Of a DNA stretch of 64,000 nt, positions 1 through 10,600 are shown one piece after another. The notes beneath the pieces are model-generated. The model did no database searches, was not told where the DNA came from, and saw only the letters and a list, made by a program, of their open reading frames with translations. The DNA is from Triops longicaudatus (Eukaryota > Arthropoda > Branchiopoda > Notostraca > Triopsidae), in the NCBI GenBank assembly GCA_022885665.1, contig JAGQDJ010000149.1, positions 1 through 64,000 of the forward strand, written 5' to 3'. Every line of letters starts with the position of its first letter. Positions within the stretch are counted from its first letter, which is position 1. Made by a program: the position numbers and the translations under genes.

Positions 1-817
1 GCGGATTTCAAAGCGGGGGTCAAACCGGTGATGGGGTCAGCAACTTGAGCGGGTTCCCTGTACGGCACGACAAGCTAGTTTTTTCTCTGACTAGATTAAC
101 CGTGATTGGGTGATACCTCAAGTTCTTGGAGACGATGTCAGTGAGGGCCTTCAAACCGTTAACCCAGGCATCGCGAGCTTCGGAGGTCAATTTGGCTTCA
201 TCCTCCAGAACTTCGACCAAGATGCGGCTGAATTCCTGCCGTCAGAGTTTCATGTAGTTACGAACACTTGGCTAATACTTGGATGTCTAGTACCTGGAAG
301 TGGATGGCCTTGACGTTGCGGGCAAAGTGAGCAGTGCCCAATTCGGTCAAGCGTTGGAGCAAGAGAGCATCGCTGCCCAAAGATTGGATGACAACATCGA
401 GACCGGCCATGACAGTGTAAGCTTGGGCCAAGAAGTTTCCGTTTCCAGCCAACTGGTCTTGGGGAACATCAGCGAAAGCGGCGAACAACTTCTGGTACTG
501 AGGGTGAACTTTGAAGAGTTTCAAAAAGGTCTTGGGGGCGACGTCACCATCGTTCTTAGCCTTGGCCCAGGTTTCGGAGATGATTTGGCGGTCTTTGCCG
601 CTCAACAAGGCGCTGGAAGCGCTGGCAAGACCTGCTTCGGCGGATCCTCCGCGAGTGGTGGTGGTGACGGTACGGGTTTCGGTGATGACGACGGAGTCAC
701 CTTCCTAAAAATAAACGATCGTTTTTAGGAAGTTTTCTTAACTAGTAAATTTTTGGAAAAACTTACGCAGGCAGCAGCAACTGTCACCAACGCAGCTAAA
801 AGGACGTAACGGAACAT
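1..817 (-). CDS. Secreted two-domain haemoglobin, 5' part (truncated by window edge)
   Basis: Extracellular oxygen-carrying globin. Exons on the minus strand: 817-767 (signal peptide, starts MFRYVLLAAL), 704-294, 235-117 and 57-1, where the gene leaves the window. All junctions are GT-AG and the phases agree. Residues 1-17 are a hydrophobic signal peptide. Residues about 25-34 form a Thr/Val-rich leader. The first globin domain begins near residue 50. Trp63, Phe91 (CD1), Gln111 at the distal E7 position and His143 (proximal F8, in GTAHFAR) are visible. The fourth exon reads as a linker (PITGLTPALKS) like the start of a second globin domain, so I infer the didomain form known from Daphnia. Gln instead of His at E7 is, as I recall, also seen in domain 1 of Daphnia haemoglobins. 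The alignment is by eye. The second domain and the stop codon lie outside the window, so a one-domain form cannot be fully excluded. Confidence 0.9.
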
Positions 818-879
818 TTCGTTGTTTAGTGTTGAGCTTCTTGCTGAGACACTGTTTTCCATCAATGTTTCTCTGTTCC

Positions 880-887
880 CTTTTATA
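880..887 (-). promoter_or_regulatory. TATA box of the haemoglobin gene
   Basis: The minus strand reads TATAAAAG here, 63-70 bases upstream of the haemoglobin ATG at 817. That predicts a transcription start near 850 and a short 5' leader of about 35 bases. Start site and leader length are inferred from spacing. Confidence 0.7.
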
Positions 888-941
888 CTCAATTTTGACT
901 TGTATCATAGGTTAAGTTACTATTGTAAAGATGATGTGTGT

Positions 942-947
942 CACGTA
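942..947 (-). promoter_or_regulatory. Hypoxia-response-type element (TACGTG) upstream of haemoglobin
   Basis: The minus strand reads TACGTGACACAC: an RCGTG core followed by a CACA-like flank, about 55 bases upstream of the TATA box. In Daphnia, haemoglobin genes are induced by low oxygen through HIF binding to such motifs. Function here is inferred from motif and position. A GATA-type motif (AGATAA, minus strand) lies at 989-994. Confidence 0.55.
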
Positions 948-1843
948 GTCCAAATATTTTCTGCGACCGTCACGGATCGCCTTTCCCGTTATCTTGATAC
1001 TTTTTAACGTTACTTGGTTTTTCTAAGCTTTCTCAATTTTGTTGAATATGTTACCCAAATATATCTTGAATAAAGAAATTAGACTAAGTTACTTCAAAAG
1101 ACATAGCTTTAAACTTGCTCATTGCTTGTACTCACTTGTACCACTTTAACCTTGTGTTTGATTATGCAGGGGTTAAATATGGAAAAACTCAATTTGTTGA
1201 GTTCACGAACTCAGTTCATGAGGATGTTGCAAAATGTTATTCTGTAAGATTAGTTGATTCATATACTAGCTTTGTGACAGAATTCTGAAGTATTCGATTT
1301 TTCAAATGCCTTTAGTATTATTATCCATATCAGTAACATTTGGCATCAGAAAAATGTTGTTTAATATTTTAGTTAAATTGATTTACTTATAAAACAGTTT
1401 ATTGTTTCGCCATTGCCAATGGAAACGTGAAACTATTTAATGCAAAATATTACTTAATAATCCAGATATAGAATTAATCTCAAGCAGAAACGAAAGAAAA
1501 TTAGTCTAAAAGATTGACAAAATATTTCGCACACTTGATGCTCGTCGAAGGAAAAAGAAACAAGGGACTTACAGCTGCGTTTTGTTTGATTCCTAATAAA
1601 AACTTGCTAAAAGTCTGTGTATGATGCTTTATCATGATCATAGTAAGGGATGCTCGAGGTCAGCCCACCCCCCCAACCCAAATGTTGGCCTCTGCTTAAC
1701 AAACTGTTTAATTAATCTTTCCCGGGGAAGCATTGAAGGTGTAGTCACGAGAAGCTGCAAATAGAAGCTTTAATTCCCCGCAACAATAGCACTGGCACAA
1801 AAATGGCAATCGAACAAAATATCGCTGTGTAAGGAAATGAAGG

Positions 1844-2100
1844 TAAGGGAAAGGAAGAGAAACCGACAAGTTTAAAAGCACTTGCTTTCGCGTTTCCTAT
1901 ATAGCAAGGGTATGGCAATTTATTCTGATTATTGAAACTGAATTCTGAAACTTTCTGTGTAATGAAAATAAATAAAAAATAACTAAATAAAAAATAAAAA
2001 GTTATTATACTTTCATAATACGTTTAGTTCATTTATATATATATGCATTTTTCATAAAGCAACCGCTTTTAAATTTCGCGGTTTCCCTTCCTTTCCCTTA
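1844..2100. repeat. Imperfect inverted repeat, about 45-bp arms
   Basis: The left arm (1844-1887) and the reverse complement of the right arm (about 2055-2100) share TAAGGGAAAGGAAG, GAAACCG, TTTAAAAGC and TTGCTTT in the same order and spacing, with scattered mismatches. The arms enclose about 165 bp of AT-rich DNA. This is the structure of a small foldback or MITE-like element. No target duplication was identified and no coding capacity is present. Confidence 0.55.
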
Positions 2101-2255
2101 GCGATTGATTAGAAACTAATCAGTGCTTAATGAAGATAAATCAGCCTCGAGAGGCTTACTTAGACTTCTGCAACTTGCAGTGTTCCCATTTATTTGCTCA
2201 GTATAGTACAGCACAAGCCACAGAATACATCCATCCATCCATACATACAAACAAA

Positions 2256-2345
2256 CATACATTTTTCGAAAACACTGGGGTCGGGGTTCGAGCATGCTTA
2301 GAAGTGTTCGCCCATGAGCCCTATCTTGGGGTTTGAGACACATTG
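2256..2345 (-). repeat. Dispersed repeat copy, probable LINE 3' tail
   Basis: The reverse complement of about 2270-2340 matches the reverse complement of 23690-23765 over some 70 bases. Shared blocks include GATAGxGCTCAT, TGCTCGAACC and CCCAGT. The other copy lies next to a peptide resembling the C-terminal end of a non-LTR retrotransposon ORF, so this is probably the tail of a truncated copy. Confidence 0.45.
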
Positions 2346-2654
2346 CTCACTAACGTTGTATGAGGCCGTACAGGGCTGAAATGGGATGGGTACGTCAAGA
2401 GATCGAATGACTCTTGAGTTCGTGGTTCAGTGATACACACGTTTTCGTTCCTTCGGAAAATGAAGCCGAATTGCGCAAGTCTTACAAATACTTTGGACCG
2501 CTGCTTCCAGTCTGTTAACAGTTAAGTCTGCAATGGATTGTTGTCAAATGGCAAGAACTTAGGTTTTAATAATAACTGTGGAGTTAAACAATATTTGACG
2601 TTACCACAGTTACGTTGTCAGCTAGGGCAGTCCGCCTTGGTGCAGTTATGGGGA

Positions 2655-2811
2655 CAGGGACGTACCCAGGAATTTTTTACGGGCGTGTTTTCCATATGAA
2701 TTTTTTTTTTTTTTTTTTTTACACTTGGTATCCACCTATGCTCACCACTATAAAATTAACGTTTTTGGGGGGGCTGTCAAAACCCAATCCCTATTCCTGG
2801 GTACGGGGGTG
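2655..2811. mobile_element. hAT-like MITE, CGTACCCAGGAAT termini
   Basis: This 157-bp element has inverted ends beginning CA, with a shared CGTACCCAGGAAT core (13 identical bases after a few mismatched ones). The flanking octamers TATGGGGA (2647-2654) and TTTGGGGA (2812-2819) match at 7 of 8 bases, as expected for a hAT target duplication. The interior holds a run of about 21 T and a G tract and no ORF. Related ends occur near 49297-49456 and 52735. Confidence 0.65.
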
Positions 2812-3486
2812 TTTGGGGAATAGTCTCACATACCGTGACAATATTATTCCATAAATCAAGTATTTTCTTGCACTTGCAGATATTATGCATTCATGTTAGT
2901 ACTCCTATTTTGACATAAGTGCCGTGAGCGAAGAAATTGCAGTAGAGTTAAGGGACATAATTACCATCTATCTAAGTTGCGTATCACAATGACACGGTTC
3001 AAGATTTTTCAACCAAAATGCCGCAACAACCTTTCATACTCATTTCTTTATCAGTCCATGGCCTTTTACCATTTAGCTTCAATGACCATCTTTTGTTTGA
3101 ATATATTTAGCAAGAGGTCAAAAAGGACGATTCGAAAAATGCCTGCCGCAAAACCGCCTACTCTATAAATCATGTGGATTAAAGGAAAAGAAGACTTGCA
3201 GATGGCAACTAAACAAATGTAAATTTTATTAAACGTGACAAACACATACTAGCCTTCGGAACAGCTGTTTGGGATTTTGAATTAAATTTACTACCTGTTC
3301 ACTTATTCTGAGAGGCACGGTACAACATAAACGACTTTGGAGGCTCTGACACACGTATTAGGGGTGAACGCTTTTTCGCATATCTTTTGTAGGTGTAATT
3401 AAGTCTTAGGCTTATAAAACTTTGGATTTCTCTAGTAATTCAAAGAGACAGATTTGCTTACGCAAATTTCGGTGTAATTTTCAGTC

Positions 3487-3548
3487 GAGTCGAAATCGGT
3501 AGTTCTCAAACCAAGTCGAGTAGAAGTCTGTCGTTCTTTAACTGATTT
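3487..3548. repeat. Two 31-bp degenerate tandem units
   Basis: Units start at 3487 and 3518 with GAGTCG/GAGTAG followed by AAxTCxGT and a TTCT/TTC segment. They belong to the family at 4050-4199 and may be the other subterminal region of one decayed element. Confidence 0.5.
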
Positions 3549-4049
3549 TCAGAGGAAGAGTTAAGAAGCTATAATTCCTCAAGTTAGAAATCAACTACAT
3601 AAAAATAAAACAACATGAAATTAGACGACATTTCGTACTGTAAATTAAGGAAGATGAAGTCCGTTTTACAAGCTTCTATATTGGCAAAACGTAAAAAACC
3701 ATGTTGAAGAAATAATAAAGAAATAATAAGTAACACAAATGAATAAACATTAATATTAATAGCTGAAGCATAATAATAAGTTTTGAGTTACGAGCATGGC
3801 CAAAATTGCCAAAATTGATACTGGAGCTATTAGGAAAGAAGTTTACGGAGTAGAACTGACTTTCACGTACGTTGTACTATTTCTCCTTTCTTCTATTATT
3901 TCTCCTTTGTACTATTTCTCCTTTCAGTTTTTCACCTTTTCATTCTTTTACCTGTTTTCACCTCACGTTCCAGACCTTCTACATAAGTTTTGGGCCGAAG
4001 GAGGTGAAAATTGACTTATATGCCAACTCAGGCCAATTTTCCTTAAAGT

Positions 4050-4199
4050 GAGCCGAATCGAAGTCGGTCTTCCGCAAATCGAGCCGCATAGAAGTCGTTC
4101 GTTCCAAACCGAGTCGAAAGTTGTCGGACGTTGTTAAATCGAGTCGGATCGAAATCAGTAAATAGGTTCGACTCAAGCCGAACCGATTCCCAGCCCTAG
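4050..4199. repeat. Tandem array of 30-bp GAGTCG units, probable transposon subterminal repeats
   Basis: Four units start at 4050, 4081, 4111 and 4141, almost exactly 30 bp apart. Each begins GAGYCG and continues with a variant of AAGTCGGTCGTTC. The array ends in AACCGATTCCCAGCCCTAG (4181-4199). Read on the minus strand this starts CTAGGGCTGGGAATCGGTT, which looks like a transposon terminus. It is not a CRISPR array: units are degenerate, there are no spacers, and the genome is animal. Confidence 0.5.
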
Positions 4200-4451
4200 T
4201 ATATACGACATTTAAAATACATTTATAAAACGTTTGAAGACGTGTGTGCTACTTCGGAAGAAAATAGTAGACCTTCACTTAACAAAGATGCGAGATTCAG
4301 TCAGGATAGGAGGAAATCACCTACGCTTTAATATGGCTATTTTCAGCTTTTTCTCAAACTGTTGGTTTTAATGTGAGGTTATGCGTTTCGGATATTAACG
4401 TTGCAAATGAAAATAAAACATTCAATTTGTCGTAAATGAAATTGCAGCAGA

Positions 4452-4459
4452 TGACGTCA
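4452..4459. promoter_or_regulatory. CRE-type palindrome upstream of POLE
   Basis: A perfect TGACGTCA palindrome lies about 175 bases upstream of the POLE start codon. This is the classic binding sequence of CREB/ATF-type factors. Use in vivo is inferred only from position. Confidence 0.4.
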
Positions 4460-4546
4460 CGATCCATGCGCTCCTGGCTTTTCCAATTGTTTACTAGAGG
4501 ACAGTACCATGCAAGATGCTTTGGCCGTGACTTGGATCAGCTGTTC

Positions 4547-4556
4547 TTTTGGCGGG
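4547..4556 (+). promoter_or_regulatory. E2F-type site upstream of POLE
   Basis: TTTTGGCGGG lies 77 bases upstream of the POLE ATG. It fits the E2F consensus that drives S-phase expression of replication genes in animals, which suits a replicative polymerase. No TATA box is evident. Confidence 0.5.
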
Positions 4557-4632
4557 TATTGCATTGTAGTGCTTACCGTGCTTGTGAAACAAATGCTAGT
4601 GATCTCCTTGTTGATGGCATTTTCTAGCCAAA

Positions 4633-7600
4633 ATGTCTTGGAAAAATAAAAGCAAATTTGGTGCTTCAAAAAATGAAAACGCTGGGGCAAGAAATTCTAA
4701 GAACGACGGGTGAGTAATGTCATAAGTTATTTCTATTACTAAAACATGTACCTATTTTCCCATAGAGCGGCTTGTGTAATCATAACGTTTATACTTTTCG
4801 ATTTACAGGCCTAAAGAAGATTCTTCTGAATACCGTATAAAACAAGCCATTCAGAATGATACCATTGATGCAAAATATGGTTTCTTACGGCCACCTGACT
4901 CCAATGAAAAAATTGGTTACCTTATCAACATGCACACGGTATTTAAAAATAAAGAAAAGTAAAATAAAACAGATTTAAAACAATATGTGTAAATATTAGG
5001 GGTTGATATATATTATACGTCACGTCAATTTTCATATTAGGTTAGGTTCAGTTAGGTTAGATTAAATTAAGTTAAATTTTAACACCAGAGGCACCTAAAA
5101 ACCAAAAGAAACGGATGGAAATGCTGTATTTGTAACGGTAACATAATTCAACCCTATTTATTGCTAAAACGTTTTTCGCTAAAATTCTTACTAATCTTAC
5201 TTCTACTGAAGCTAAGTAGCGCAAAAGTTTTACTGAAAAGTCTATCTGTTTTGAAAAAAGAGGACTATAGTAAAGCACTAATTTTACGGAGCAATATTAG
5301 ATAAGTATCAGATTAGGTATTATATATGTGCTATACTATAACAAATACCAACATAAATCCTATAAATACTTCTGCGTTTTTGTTTAAATAAATGCAAAGC
5401 TTGTTTTATTTATTCTAATGCGTTTGTTTTCCAATATTTTAGACTGAAGTCCTCGACGCTGAACGAAGGCTGATAAGTGCGGTAGATTATTATTTTATCC
5501 AAGAAGATGGGTCACGATTCAAAGCTTCGCTGCCTTTTCAGCCGTATTTTTACGTTCTTCCTAGAAAAGGTTGCTTACAAGAAGTCGCCGCGTTTCTTAG
5601 CAAAAAGTTTGCCGGTACCCTTCTAAGCGTAGAGCCTGCAATTAAGGAAGATTTAGACCTGGTAATATAAATTTAAATAATTGTATTTGTTAATTTTGCA
5701 TAGTTACATCTGTTGTTAATTTACATTGTTGAATCATTTGTTACACTTATTTATATTCATCTTGCATCAAGTTTTGCTTATCATATTTTACTCTTTCTAG
5801 CCTAACCATTTAATTGGACTCAAACAAACTTACTTAAAGCTGTCCTTTCTGACTGTCAATGACTTAATCAAAGTTCGGAAAGTGATAAATCCCCGTGTAC
5901 GGAAAAATATCGAAAGAGAAAAGAGCCGGACAGCTTACATCGACATGATGACCAGAGCACTAGCCGGGGACGAAGAAGATGGTGTCACGAAAGCCGTTGA
6001 CCAGTTAGATAATATTATGGACATAAGGTATGAAACTACTTGTGATAAGGACTTACACGAAACTGAGATCGGGTGTAAGTAACTTTCGATGCATGTAAGT
6101 TCAGCTCATTTTAGTTGTATACATTACAGACATTTTAAAAGTTTTTCAAACTCAAGAGAAGTACATATCAGTCAAGTAAAAATCGGAAGTTTTACGTTCC
6201 ATGTATATGCAGTTAGCGTTAAAGAAAATGATAATTTCGCACTCGGTGGAATGTTTCATATGTTCGCTTTTGCTTTCAAACGAGAAAACATATGTTATAG
6301 TCTTTCGTTTTACTTCCAATATAGGGAATATGACGTGCCATACCACGTCCGAGTATCAATTGATAGAAAGATTTTTGTCGGCTTGTGGTATGCTGTTCGC
6401 AGCAAAGGCAACGAAGCATTCAGCATAGTTCTCCGTCCTGACCTGATCGATACGCCCGATACAATTGTGTTGGCGTTTGATATTGAGACGACCAAATTGC
6501 CTCTGAAATTTCCCGATCCTCAGTCGGACCAAATTATGATGATATCATACATGATCGATGGCCAAGGCTTCCTGATAACCAACCGAGAAATAGTAAGCGC
6601 GGATGTGGAAGACTTCGAGTACACTCCGAAACCCGAATTTGAAGGACCTTTCACAATTTTCAATGAGCCCAATGAAAAATCTCTGATAGAACGATTCTTT
6701 GGTCACATGCTTGACGTCAAGCCACATATTGTCGTTACTTACAACGGAGACTTTTTCGATTGGGCTTTTGTCGAAGCCCGGGCTGCCATTCATGGCATGA
6801 CCATGGCCACCGAAATTGGATTCGTTCGCAACAAAGAAGGCGTGTATGCCTGTCGGCCCAGTATTCACATGGACTGTTTATGGTAACGTCGTTTTGAAAC
6901 GTATAATTTACCCCTAAGAAGAGTTCTTTATTTAAATGCGTGTTGTGAAGCTTTTTTTTAATTTAATTAGTCTAAAATAAGCTGTATTCTTTTATTAATT
7001 ATATTACAACTATAAACATCATTTTTGTAACGTCCTGATTATTTGTAGTGAATTGGGTTCACTGATAAAGCTTTCTGTTACTGTTTGATTAGAAAAATAT
7101 CGATAATTATGCAAATTTTTTAATAATTTTATCATTTTTGTACTAAAAATAAAGGTCAGTTTTTATGTGAGAAGTATTGTTTAAAGTTACTTTGTAAAAT
7201 TATTTCTGAAGCAATTCATTGCTAAAAGGATTTCTTTCTAACACTTTTTGCGTTTTATAACTTCAGTTGGGTGAAGAGAGATTCGTACTTGCCAGTTGGC
7301 TCGCAGAATTTGAAAGCCGTGGCTAAAGCGAAATTGCGCTACGATCCAGTGGAGTTGGATCCGGAAGATATGTGTCGCATGGCGGCGGAGCAGCCTCAAG
7401 TGATGGCCAACTATTCCGTATCGGATGCTGTGGCCACGTATTACTTGTACATGAAATACGTACACCCTTTCATCTTCGCTTTGTGCACTATCATTCCCAT
7501 GGAACCAGACGAAGTAAATATCTTTTATTAATACTGTTAAGTGCCTAATTTAAGCTCGACTCATTTTGGTCTATGCAAGACCAGTGTTGCGTACTTTGGG

Positions 7601-10600
7601 AAAAACTGTAATCATTAGTTAGAATTGTGTGTGATCTTTTACAATTAATTGAATTCATATTATCAGGATATTGTTTGGTAGAATTGCAGTTACGTATTTT
7701 GGAAGAAGCAGTTGTTTTGTTGCAAGTAAATTGGCAAACTTTGCCCGTTTAATTTGCAAGTATTTCCGCCAACATTTTCTTATTCTTATGTTCTTCAAGC
7801 TTGCAATTCTATTCCATCGCTTTCTTTCGAAACTCAAGTGTAGCTTCAACACTTATTTTGTCTTATTATTGCTTTCAGTTAGGTCACAGTCATCTTTATC
7901 TTGAACAGGTAGTTTAGTGGTTACAGTAAAATTACTTCCAAAAGTAATTTGCGATAAAAGCTATGTGTTGTGTGATTATATTGTAAATTTTTAAAGTTTT
8001 CTATTACAGATATCTTCAATTCGACACACATGTATTCCACTTGCGCTCATTGGAACTATTTTATTATTATTATTTTTTTTTTTTAATTCTGTAGGTGCTT
8101 CGGAAGGGTTCCGGTACATTGTGCGAAGCTTTGCTTATGGTAGAGGCGTTCAAGGTGAACGTCGTGTTTCCTAACAAGCAAGAATCTCTTTTGAATAAGT
8201 TGACAGAAGATGGTCATGTGGTTGATAGCGAAACGTACGTCGGTGGACACGTCGAAGCTTTAGAATCCGGCGTTTTTCGCGCCAATATCCCTGCCCGCTT
8301 TCGTTTGGTAAATTAAAAGGGAAAAAAAGCATGGCATGTCGGAAGAATTTTTGATAATTAATTGTTATTTTTATATTTTGTTAGGTACCCGAAGCTTTTC
8401 AGATGTTAATTGATAGTATTGAGCGAACGCTGAAGCATGCCATTGAAGAAGAAGAAAAAGTTCCTTTCAGCCAAGTCACCAATTTGGACGAGGTCGTGGA
8501 GGACATTACTAAAAAGCTGACTAGTTTGCGGGACACGCCCAACAGAATCGAAAATCCGATAATCTACCATTTGGATGTCGGTAAGTGATACTTCTGGATT
8601 CAGAAGTGTCCTTTTCTTCGGCACCTCACTTTTCTTAGTTTAAGTATACAAAAAGTAGTCTATAAAGCACAAGCCCTTTTATTCCAGCGCTTAAAACTTA
8701 GCCACTAGACTAGAAAAGCGCAAATCTAGCTAGTGTAGGGGAGTAAAAATAAATCTAAGTGTAAAATTATAATATTGCTATAACGAACCCTTTTTTGACG
8801 AATTCTTGCCATTCATGAATTAGTCGAAAATGACGAAAAGCTTTGTGTTTAACCACCTTCGGATAGAGCAAATGTTTTTGCAGAGGTAGTAGGTTCCGTA
8901 CAGTTTAACTTTACTGCAGTGCTTCTCAAATGCTTTGCTTGATTATCGAGACTTTTTTTGTAAAAAAATATTAGAGAACCTATTTTTATGTGGACAGGAC
9001 TAAACTTAATGTAACAGTTGTCCAAATAAACACCACTGCCACCCAACTTGGGACAGTTGAGAAACATCGTTTTAAGGTTTGGTTACCGCTAAGTCGAGGT
9101 ACGTACACTACGTAACATTAAAAGTGGTAGGGTGTAACACGCGCAAGACGAGGGTTGAGAAGCTCTGTTCTACTCTACTGTTCTAAATGAGAGCAGACAA
9201 TAGGCATGTGTGTAAGCTATACGACACAGTAGAATGTTGCTATGAGGAATCTCCAGGAGTTCAGTAACAATGAAGAAATTTCGGATTTGAGAAACTCATT
9301 TAACTTACTTTGAATATTAACGAATTTAAGGTGCAGCGAGGTTCATTTGTAACGAACAGTTTCCTGGCTTATAGCTAGTTTCTATTGTATCAAGTATGAC
9401 AAGCTTTACAATTTAGATGTATTAATTAACGTGCCTCTTTTCCCGTCTCTTTGATCCTGTAGAAGTGTACAATATTAACATACAGTGACATACTGCACTT
9501 TCTATTATTATAAATGTAAGAATTTTTCGACCGTGTAAAACTTAATTAGCGTAAGTCAAAGTCACTTAGTTTAGGGGCTATTACTTTGTGTACTGTTACT
9601 ATTATTTAGCTTTCTGTTATTTTGGAAGAAGGCAAAGCTGATGTCTTCTTTTAACAATTTCAGGTGCTATGTACCCTAATATCATCTTGACGAATCGTTT
9701 GCAGCCCTCAGCCATGGTAGACGAATCCGTCTGTGCTTCTTGCGATTTTAATCGTCCAGGAGCGCAATGCCAACGCACAATGCCTTGGATGTGGCGTGGC
9801 GACTACAGTAAGTTTTTTATTACTTTTTATTTCTTTCGACTCGATATTATGAGAGCAATTTTGTGTTTTGTTCTTGTGGGAAAGTTATATTTTCTCCGCT
9901 GTTATCGGCTGTCCCTTTTTTTTTAATATTAAGTGCCTGCCTCACGGGGCGAATATCAACGGATTCAGCAGCAGTTGGAAACAGAAAAATTCCCGCCCCT
10001 AATCCCGGGTGGTCCGTATCGCGCCTTTCACGAACTCAGTAAGGAAGAACAAGCTGCCAAGGAAAAGCAACGCTTGACAGAGTACTGCCGGAAAGCCTAT
10101 AAGAAAGTGCATGTCACGCGACTGGAAGAACGGAAGCAGACTATTTGTCAAAGAGAAAACAGTTTTTACGTGGACACCGTCCGGGCTTTCCGTGATCGCC
10201 GATACGAGTACAAGAGCTTAGCTAAAGTAGCGAAAAAGCAAGTGACAGACGCGGTGGCTAAAGGCGACGCTAGCGAAATTAAGTCCGCCAAGAATCGAGA
10301 AGTTCTCTACGAATCACTCCAGTTGGCTCACAAATGCATTCTCAATTCTTTCTACGGTTACGTTATGCGGAAAGGGTATGAAATATCTGCTTTTAACCGT
10401 ACACTGTACTCAATGCAGTTTTTTTTTTTATTTATACATTAATTGTACAACATATATTTTTGATTGTGTATTTGGTGCATTTTCTTATGTTATTTAATCG
10501 TTAAGCTAGTTTACTCCTGATTTTTATACGTTGTTGTACCGTTTTTCTCTTTACTCTCTCTAATGTGTTCGGTTTGCTCTATCTTAACACAGTGCTCGGT

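Larger units (their letters stand above)
818..4632. other. Non-coding region between divergent haemoglobin and POLE genes
   Basis: No supported exon was seen here. The haemoglobin promoter lies at the left end and the POLE promoter at the right. Between them are an inverted repeat (1844-2100), a LINE-like tail copy (2256-2345), a hAT-like miniature element (2655-2811) and two clusters of 30-bp repeats (3487-3548 and 4050-4199). The rest is AT-rich with nothing recognisable. Confidence 0.6.

Noticed and set aside
300..728. 142-codon plus-strand ORF over the haemoglobin gene
   Set aside because: It is the antisense shadow of the globin exon, which has a signal peptide, splice sites and haem ligands on the other strand.
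4050..4199. CRISPR-like direct repeats
   Set aside because: Units are contiguous and degenerate with no spacers, and the genome is clearly animal.
6089..6886. 265-codon ORF with apparent start inside POLE intron 4
   Set aside because: The part before 6325 is intron read-through with a good acceptor at its end. Only 6325-6882 is POLE exon 5.
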